This document shows, in pieces, positions 57,401 through 64,000 of a stretch of 64,000 bases of DNA. The notes under the pieces are model-generated. The model was not told the DNA's origin. It searched no databases and was given only the letters and a program-made list of their open reading frames with translations. The translations under genes were made by a program, and so were the position numbers. The DNA lies in assembly GCF_932526225.1 (NCBI RefSeq), contig NC_064038.1, positions 4,464,001-4,528,000 of the forward strand. Direction: 5' to 3'. Source of the stretch: Nematostella vectensis. Lineage: Eukaryota; Cnidaria; Anthozoa; Actiniaria; Edwardsiidae. The stretch's first letter is position 1, and every line of letters starts with the position of its first letter.

Positions 57401-58089
57401 TTCAGGAAAAGATCTTTTATTAACTAGAAGTTCACATGGAGAAGTGAAGTGATCGAGCTCATAGATTGGCTGGTCATTCAATTGCAAGGGTTAAATCTAT
57501 ATTCTTTTAGATTTGGGTGGGGCAGTTCGCACATTTTCCATAAGCCAGATTTATGCAAGACCCCCTTTTTTGCAGCCACTGTCCTGGGTGATCACTTACC
57601 CTTTGTTTCATGGTTTCTCTGTTTGTTATAAAGAGAAATAGAACAAAAACAAATTGCTTGTAGTCTTATTTTATTAAACAAAAGAAATTATTTAATTGAA
57701 ATTATTTAATTTTAATTATTTAAATTTTTGTTCAAAGCTGAATGGACTGAAATTTACTTTCACAATAATTCAAGTGAAGTATGTTCGCTACTGAAGTGTA
57801 CTTCCTGTTTTTTGTCTCGTGACTTTTTTCGGCTTGGTCATACATGACGGCTCCAAATGTCGGGCGAATTAAAACATTTGCAATTGTAATACGCGTAAAA
57901 TTCCATTGTTGTATAAACAAGAACACAAGATGGCATACATTTTCAACCATTTTTAAAAAACTCACCTGAAGTAGACTGCTTGCTTTTCATCTTATTAGGC
58001 TGAGTAAAATACCACAGGCTGATCGCTATTAGTAGTAAAGTAGCAAGAACACACCCGTTAGGAAGGAGGCGACGCGTCTTTGCATGCAT
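54495..58089 (-). CDS. type II membrane sulfotransferase (copy 1), complete
   Basis: Transfers sulfate from PAPS to an acceptor, presumably a glycan in the Golgi, as type II topology suggests; the acceptor is unknown. Exons are 57966-58089, 55848-56212 and 54495-55031 (phases 1 and 0), 341 residues. Exon 1 has a short basic N-terminus (MHAKTRRLL) and one membrane anchor (GCVLATLLLIAISLWYF). Exon 2 carries the 5'-phosphosulfate-binding motif FIGYPRSGHTLVGSL. Exon 3 carries the 3'-phosphate-binding motif KFIHVIRNPFDN and a tail like other sulfotransferase folds (YKKPSKTRF, LKGYTF). Intron 1 holds the TTAA MITE 29 bp from exon 2, and intron 2 holds a fold-back MITE. The exon 2 acceptor TCTTATAG is chosen because it keeps the phase of the paralogue. 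Confidence 0.88.
55251..55422. mobile_element. 172-bp fold-back MITE, copy B
   Basis: Same family as 17633-17814: the centre AATGTCAAAATGGGAAATGG and CTTTCTGACATTTCC are shared, and it is flanked by TTA on both sides. Just before it (about 55060-55200) are further CTGCGCCAGCATTG / CAATGTTGGCGCAG pieces of a related element, so the intron contains a small nested cluster. Confidence 0.7.
56242..56450. mobile_element. TTAA-flanked MITE, copy B (piggyBac-like)
   Basis: Second copy of the 17384-17629 element: shared TIR core TTGTCACCAGTTTA and interior GTGTGTCTATTGGAAG, ATTTAGAGCGG, TTGTCTTTTAACGG, with TTAA at 56238-56241 and 56451-56454. It is shorter than copy A through internal deletions. Confidence 0.75.
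56689..56723. other. perfect 16-bp inverted repeat (hairpin)
   Basis: GGCGAGCGCAAAAACG and CGTTTTTGCGCTCGCC are separated by GTT. It lies about 35 bp after a YY1-like GCGCCATCTTG, in intron 1 of the first sulfotransferase. Confidence 0.8.
56815..57370. repeat. degenerate TCTCGGA-TCTCG repeat region with nested MITE
   Basis: Many loose copies of TCTCGGAGTCTCG and CTCGGATTCTGAAA. An inserted inverted-repeat element (57124-57281) interrupts one of the copies. Confidence 0.6.
57124..57281. mobile_element. short inverted-repeat element related to 20272-20970
   Basis: The ends CTGCCTTCGTACCCAGGC and GTCTGGGTACGAGGCAG are inverted repeats sharing TCGTACCCAG with the 699-bp element. Likely target duplication GAAAATTG / GAAATTTG, with one mismatch. 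Confidence 0.55.
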
Positions 58090-59399
58090 AAGTCCCGTCA
58101 GCCTGAGTGTAAAGCCTTATTTACTTGGACATGGAATACTTGCAGGAACCACTGAGAGCTCACCTCTACGGTCTGAATAAAATTAGAGTTGTTTCTTAGC
58201 TTTGCGCTGTTGTTGATTTAGTGCTGTGCGCAATTGTAACTCCACAGGTAGCCCAGGCAACGGTTTTGAAGTTTGGAATTGGCTGTTCTAAGAGGTAAAA
58301 CAAGTGGATTGAAGTACAGCGATTTTTTGTGAAATGTTTCCAATAAAATTGCCTTAAAACTTAGAACATCTCTTGTTGTCAAATGTATGTCTAATAACGA
58401 TTTGGGGGTGGTTTTCTTCGCGAAATATACAGCTTCATTCATCCTATTAAGGAAAGAAACAAGGTTGGAGGCGCCATTTTCGGTAGCACTCAAATCCTAT
58501 CGAAATTCGCGAGGAAAATACAACAAGTGAAATATTTTTATCTCGTAGACCTATTCCAGGGTACACTTACATTAGATATGAAGCCAAACATTCGAGCTAA
58601 ACTATTTTCCCTGGCCGCTAGCCATTTTATAAAACGAGTTAGCAGCCATGAGTATCCTTGACAGACGCCGTTGGACAATTGTCACGATCGGCTGAACTGG
58701 GAGCGAATCAAACTATTATTACCCGCTCCACCAGGTGGAAAGCCCGCGAGGTGTTGACCGGCGCTTAGTAATCTGTTATATAAATTACTTACCTTGCTCC
58801 GAAAACTGATAGAATTTTTGACCGTGAAAAAGTATGAAATCCATATCCAATGCGCCGGTGACAGGCCTCGCAGGCGAAACAAAAAAGAAAACACGAAAAC
58901 AGTTTTTTTTACAAAATCAAAACAGCGCGCGCTCGTTTGAAATTGTGTGTTTTTTAGTGTGTGCGCGAGCGCAACCGGTGTTTGCAGCGCGCGCAAATTA
59001 ACGAAAATTTAAAACTTTAGCTTCAAAACCCCGCAGTCTTCGTTTCTTTTAGTGTTCTTTTGTAAGGATGGAAAATACATTTACTAGAAAAGATTGTGAA
59101 CCGAATTTTTCGAATTTGAATCAAGTTTTTTCGTCTCTTTCACTTCAAGTGAACCTGCAAGGATTGTGTGATGACGAATCCCGTGGTATGTCCTCTGATT
59201 TACTATAACTAACAACCAATCAGAAAGCGAGATTACAAGCAAGTGTTGTAGAATCTTATTTTGACCCCCAAAGCCTTCAAATTTACACCCTTAAAGATAC
59301 GACGGTGATCCCCGCCCGATTGATATAGGGGGTACCCCCCGGGGACGACATATGCCTCATCCGGTGGCTTGAAAATGTGAGATGATGATGTTGGGTGGA
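58090..59399. other. region upstream of sulfotransferase copy 1
   Basis: Probably contains its promoter. There is a GGCGCCATTTTCGG motif near 58470 and a GC-rich, CpG-bearing patch with GCGCGAGCGCAACCGG around 58965-58990. A 91-codon minus frame (58218-58493) has no recognisable domain. Confidence 0.4.
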
Positions 59400-60050
59400 A
59401 TCACCGAGCTGATGGGCGTTCCCTGTGTCTTCCTGCCAGTTATTCTTTTGGCCGTTTCCTACCATTCGTTTGAGCCACATTTGTGTGCCACATCCCAGCA
59501 CGGGTTCCTTTATGCGCGATTCTGTTCCTGATTTTGCAAAGGTGCTCAACCAGGGGGGGGGGGGATATGTAAGGTGGATCTCTGGATGAGACTTTGACCC
59601 ACAATGAGCGGGAAACATCCATTGAACATCGACCACAGGCTCGCATTTAGCAGCTCCACACTCTTCTCTCGGTTAGCAAATTGCTGATAGGACTCCAGTC
59701 GAAAGAATTTAGTCTAGCTTTTAGAGCTAGTTTTCGATGGTCTCTAGTATCACGGAAAGTGACGTATTTACGCTGAGGTTTGGTCGGAATTGTGGGTTGA
59801 ACGGTGACAACTGGTGACAACCGGTGACAACCGATCTCACCAGGCCTTTGTGTACTCTACCAGATTTCCAAAGAAGTGGATGATTAGTCAGAAAGACATC
59901 GAGTAATTTATCCCCTCTGGTCGGTACATTAACCTTTTGATGTAGCCCATGCTGCTGCATCAGACCCTTAATTCCCAGCTGGTTGATATCGCTTGCAATG
60001 GCTATCTTAGCATCTGAATCAGCAACAACCTGGCCACATAATGCAGGCGC
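59400..60050 (-). pseudogene. LINE endonuclease-domain fragment
   Basis: The minus strand reads ALCGQVVADSDAK, IASDINQLGIKGLMQQHGLH and VNVPTRGDKLLDVFLTNHP. The pattern GL.Q.V..PTRG...LD.FLTN is diagnostic of the endonuclease domain of non-LTR retrotransposons. Further on (about 59440-59646), in shifted frames, ISPPPLVEHLCKIRNRIAHK resembles the linker before the reverse transcriptase. A roughly 65-bp piece with CCGATCTCACCAGGCCTTTG recurs at 60211, so the fragment is rearranged. Confidence 0.7.
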
Positions 60051-62665
60051 CTACTCAGGATTGGCTGAGGGGGGGAGGGGTGTGCAGGTATCATATGAAA
60101 AAGGCATAGGATTTGAAGATTCCTTAATAAGAAATGACCCACTTTTTGGCCACCAAGGTCTGGTGGGACTTGTGGGTGGAACGGCACCGGTGGAATGACA
60201 ACTTAGTGGCCCGATCTCACCAGGCCTTTGTGCCTTAGGCAAGTCACTTTTTTTTTCAGACTGGGGGGGTGGAGGCTAAAGCCTCCCCCCCGTATTTCAT
60301 GAACCGCTTAGGCTATGACCATCAAACTTACAGACACATATCAATATTTGGGTGACCTTCAGACCTGCTCGGTCAATCTGGGTCTAAGGGCTTTTCAAGA
60401 TTAGTGAGATAACAATTTGGCCAAGCTGTCAGGTTTTTTTGAAAGGAATCAGCATTTTTCACCATATTTTATGGAGATCAGGGAGCGGGAAAACTTTAGC
60501 TCTTCTAAATATCGGCATCAATGACCATATCAGGCAATGCAAACGAAGGACACTATCCTTGGGGGAATATGTTTGATATGATGACGTCATAAATACGATG
60601 TCTAAAATTTCCTTCAAATATTGCCTAAATTATCAGATATTGCGTTGAAATCATTTTACATCATTTTGATATGTCAAAATCAACCTTTTAACGGCTTCAA
60701 AAAGGCCATATAAACTTTTATAATCAATTTTTTTTAAGAATTTCCTCCATCTTGGGTCCGCCGTCTATCTTGGATCCGCCATATCTTGGATTCTTATGTG
60801 CAAAAGAAAAAAAAATCTGTAATTATTACTAAACAAGTATTTGCATGCATGTATTACTGCTCATAGTAATGATAAACGCATAATATTAGCTTTTAAAGTG
60901 TCATCTAGTAAATCTAGTGACATTTTAAACAACCGCTTTGAGAGAGAAAAATTTACCCACCCTTCCCCCCAAAATATCCGAGGTGAAAAATTATTGCGCT
61001 GTTGTGAAACTTGTCACCTAAACAAACTTATAAAGTCAAAAGAGGCATTCAAATCTGAGAAACAGGACCAAAATATAAAAAAATCACTACTTTATAGTTT
61101 TTGGGAAACCTATGTGTGAAAAAACGGTTGCCATGGTAACATGGAGCGTGTCCTCTACATGTCAATTGCATCAAAACGTCCGCAAATAGATTTTAGGAAA
61201 AGTCGCCAAGTTTTAGCCTCTTAGCTTCTATGGTTCAGAAGTTAAAGCAATTTTCCGCGAAGGGAGGGCTCATAGAGCCCCCCCCCAGGTTGAATAGGGT
61301 TAAGTGTCACTAAAACATTTTACGTAAAAAGTGCACTTTTTTCGCCAAGAACTAAGAGACACGCAGATAGTACTCTACTGACCCCTAAAAAACAAGAGTA
61401 CTTATCAAGGACGATGCTCGGTAGTCCAGCATTGAAAATCATAAAAAATAACAAACACATTTTCAAGAGTAGGGGGCGTTTAATCATAAATGTATAAAAA
61501 GCATACCAGTCTGTAAAAAAATAATAAGAAATACAATTTTAACAGTACTTCCACGATGTTTAATTGAGATTTTCTGATCCCGTACAAAAATCGTGATTTT
61601 ATATCGACATAATCCAAATATTACGGTCGTTGCGTTACTAAACGCAATGCAGATTGTGTGACATCTGGACCCAAAGCTGAACAATCACTTCATGTGTAAT
61701 AGGAGACAATGACACTGACGGGATATAAGCAGATAAGCGAGAGTGCTTCGAGAATGGTGCCCAAACAAAGTCTGCCACTGTAGCTTTAAAGTCCAACCAA
61801 TATAAATCGGTAAGAATTATATTTAAGTTCCAGTTTTTACTTCATCTCAACATTCTTCATAAAATCGTAATCAGGGTAGTAGTATTTTGGTAGATTACAC
61901 AAGAGTCAAGGGTCGGTATAAAATAACTCTCTTTTATCGATCGCGCTGGAGAAGAGGGTGGCTATTTCTGTAATCTAATTTGAATTGTCTAGTTTTCCTT
62001 TTGTTTCAAGGTGGGGGTCTTTTCTCATCCCGTGGTCTGTCAAATAGGTAAAAGCCGAAAAATAAATAGAATAGAATTCGTGTTTTGTGTTTCCGGCATG
62101 AGAGTCATAAGATCCCAACAAAATCGGAGACTAGCCACCCGTGTGCGCATGCGTAAAGACGTGTTTGTCCCTCAAGTTCAGCTTCGCTCGTCACGGCATT
62201 TTGGCTGAGCGTCACTGGGCTAGAAAAGTCTGGAGGCTCTGGTACCCAGGGTGGCCATCAGACAAACACAAATTCGAAAGATGTCGAGGGGGAGGGGGTT
62301 AAAGTAGGTGCGGTGACCTTCCCTAGCTGCGTGCAGGGAACAAGGGAATTGAGACACCGAAATCAAGCAAGTTCTACTAGCAAAAGACTCCGAGAGAAAA
62401 CATAGAGACGTAAGCGCGTATGATGACCTACTTGAGAGAAAAACTGTTATTCTCTCTTCTACGGAAGACGAAATGGGACTAGGGTTACTGGTTGGGTTAG
62501 GGTTCGTATGGAATGGACCGCGCAACTGGACGACCGTTGTCAACTTCCATATACGCTTCTAACAACGTTCGCTTCCCCTTCATCCTCCTTATAGTGAAAA
62601 GCCGGCTAACAATTCCCCAGCAAGAGTTTTAATGCTGTTTTTTTAAACAGATGTCGTGACGAAGG
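60051..62665. other. intergenic region between the two sulfotransferase genes
   Basis: No gene was recognised. AT-rich, with G/C homopolymer patches (60068, 60263, 61278). The acceptor TTTTAAACAG at 62650 directly upstream of copy 2 implies a non-coding 5' exon somewhere in this stretch. Confidence 0.4.
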
Positions 62666-64000
62666 ATGGAGTTCAAACCCCGCCGCGTTGTTTGTTGGCT
62701 CGTAATCACCATACTGGTGGCCCTCTTGCTATGGTACCAGACAGGAACCCAAGCTAACTCCACCCACGAGCACATAAACAAAGGTATAACCAGATAACTG
62801 TAGCAAGTCAATCAGCTATTAAAAGTACTGTGCTTGTTCCTCTCACCCACCCCTTCCCTGCCTGGCCATGAAGACTTGCAATCCGGAAGTGGTTTAAAAC
62901 AAAACGTTGACATTTTTTAAACTTTTAAATGCTAAAAGTTTTTAAACTTTTTTTACCAGGTCGATTGTCGCGTGTCTCATCAAAAGTGCCTCAGGATGTC
63001 CCACTAGCCAGGCGCAAGGTCTACGACCAAGTAGAGACATTTCTCATCTTTATCGGTTACCCCCGTAGCGGCCACACCCTAGTGGGTTCCCTGATAGACG
63101 CGCACCCCAACGCCATCATCGCCAACGAGCTCGACATCATCGGGAGCTGGCTCGAGTGGAATGAGGACCATAGAAACAAGTATTTCTTGTTTGACCAGTT
63201 ATACAAGAATTCCCATGAGCAAACCTTGAAGGGGTTTCGCTCGTCGTCCGTTAAACATCGGTTTAATTATTCCGTCCGTGGTCAATGGCAGGGAAGGTTT
63301 GACAGAACAATCAAGGTTTGTATTTAATGGTGTCATAATATCTCCGAGTAATCTTTTTTCAAACCTTCTGTAAGCCTATATGGAAGCAAATATTGTGTGA
63401 CAGTATCTCGTGACATGTAATTGTGTGACTGAAGGGTCGAAGGCGTTACATAGTATCTCGTGCCATGCCGTGTAACTGAAGGGGTGAGATAGTTAATTAT
63501 GACATGTTATTGTGTGACTGAAGTGTCGGAGATGTGACATAGTAACTTGTACGTGGCGTACTTGTGTGTTAACCTATATGTCACACTAAACTAAAGGTTC
63601 GAGAGCGTGGCAGGGTGTTGCAGCATGTGGTTGTGTGACAATGTATTGTGCAGGGCGAGAAGGATTGTCTTGTGTGACATGTGGTTGCGTGACATGTCAT
63701 GTATCTTGTGACCGAAGGGTCGGGGAGGTGACACGGTACCTTGTGTCAAGTTTCACGCTAGCATGTGATCGTGTGACATGCGAAAGGTAGGGTGGTGCCC
63801 AAGGGCGTGACAAGGCTGACATATGATTGTGTGACATTCTCTTCACGCAGGTGATCGGGGACAAGAAAGGTGGAGGCATGACTGCGAGACTGACCAATCA
63901 GAAACAAGCACCAATCTTGGCCCGCATCAAAAACAAAATCAAGGTCAAGTTCAAATTCATTCATGTTGTGCGTAACCCTTTCGACAACATCGCAACCATG
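62666..64000 (+). CDS. type II membrane sulfotransferase (copy 2), cut by the window end
   Basis: Paralogue of the gene at 54495-58089, in head-to-head orientation. Exons 62666-62783, 62960-63315 and 63851 to the window end show the same intron phases. Exon 1 reads MEFKPRRVVC plus an anchor (WLVITILVALLLWY). Exon 2 has FIGYPRSGHTLVGSL and exon 3 has KFIHVVRNPFDN, the two PAPS-binding motifs. A splice acceptor ends at 62650 and is followed immediately by a two-codon upstream ORF (ATG TCG TGA) before the real start. A 171-nt part of exon 2 is nearly identical to copy 1. The C-terminal half lies beyond the window. Confidence 0.88.
63385..63840. repeat. degenerate tandem repeat in intron 2 of sulfotransferase copy 2
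   Basis: Loose repeats built from TTGTGTGAC, CATGTGRTTGTGTGACATG and GAAGGGTCGGAG motifs, with periods of roughly 50-65 bp, reaching to within 15 bp of the exon 3 acceptor. Confidence 0.75.

Noticed and set aside
58218-58493. 91-codon minus frame near the sulfotransferase promoter
   Set aside because: No domain, no splice context and composition not clearly coding.

Overview
The window is animal nuclear DNA. It holds intron-rich genes with GT-AG junctions, metazoan families (COX5A, a gremlin/DAN cystine-knot protein, a WAP-domain protein, an LRR-Ig-EGF protein, sulfotransferases), many short inverted-repeat elements (MITEs), degenerate LINE pieces and abundant mini- and microsatellites. Gene structure and repeat style look most like an anthozoan cnidarian such as a Nematostella-like sea anemone. 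That is my inference from texture and was not tested by a database search. Exon models were built by hand, by matching splice sites, codon phase and family motifs.

Layout. 1-6.2 kb: AT-rich DNA with no gene I can support. 6.2-7.6 kb: a degenerate tRNA-like sequence and a 610-bp inverted-repeat element. 7.85-10.0 kb (-): an intronless 722-residue multi-pass membrane protein I do not recognise. 11.7-13.6 kb (-): exons of an unrecognised acidic/coiled-coil gene, a probable solo LTR and a tiny gene that may share a bidirectional promoter with COX5A. 13.8-15.6 kb (+): complete COX5A, whose stop codon is the first element of a 1.75-kb 91-bp minisatellite. 17.4-18.5 kb: two abutting MITEs and a LINE fragment. 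19.5-30.4 kb (+): a six-exon long-form purple acid phosphatase (576 residues, all metal ligands present); its third intron carries 4.5 kb of a 16-bp minisatellite. 31.9-44.9 kb (-): an 18-exon gene for a secreted 1001-residue protein with LRRNT, 12 LRRs, LRRCT, two Ig domains, a Cys-rich/EGF module and a Ser-Gly-rich tail typical of glycosaminoglycan attachment. 46.7-47.7 kb (-): a gremlin-like BMP antagonist with a paired E2F motif beside its 5' exon. 51.5-53.4 kb (-): a small secreted WAP protein. 54.5-58.1 kb (-) and 62.7 kb to the window end (+): two head-to-head paralogous type II membrane sulfotransferases, the second cut by the window edge; between them lies a LINE fragment.

The genes do not form an operon-like pathway. 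One possible link is that the Ser-Gly-rich LRR protein could be a sulfated proteoglycan and the two sulfotransferases act on secretory-pathway substrates, but this is proximity only.

The most unusual pattern is that tandem duplications repeatedly begin at or contain exon edges: the COX5A stop codon, two PAP splice donors, the LRRCT splice donor, the WAP donor and the promoter/5' end of the LRR gene. The clearest evolutionary signal is a 171-bp tract, 97.7% identical, inside exon 2 of the two otherwise diverged sulfotransferases, which points to gene conversion across the PAPS-binding motif.
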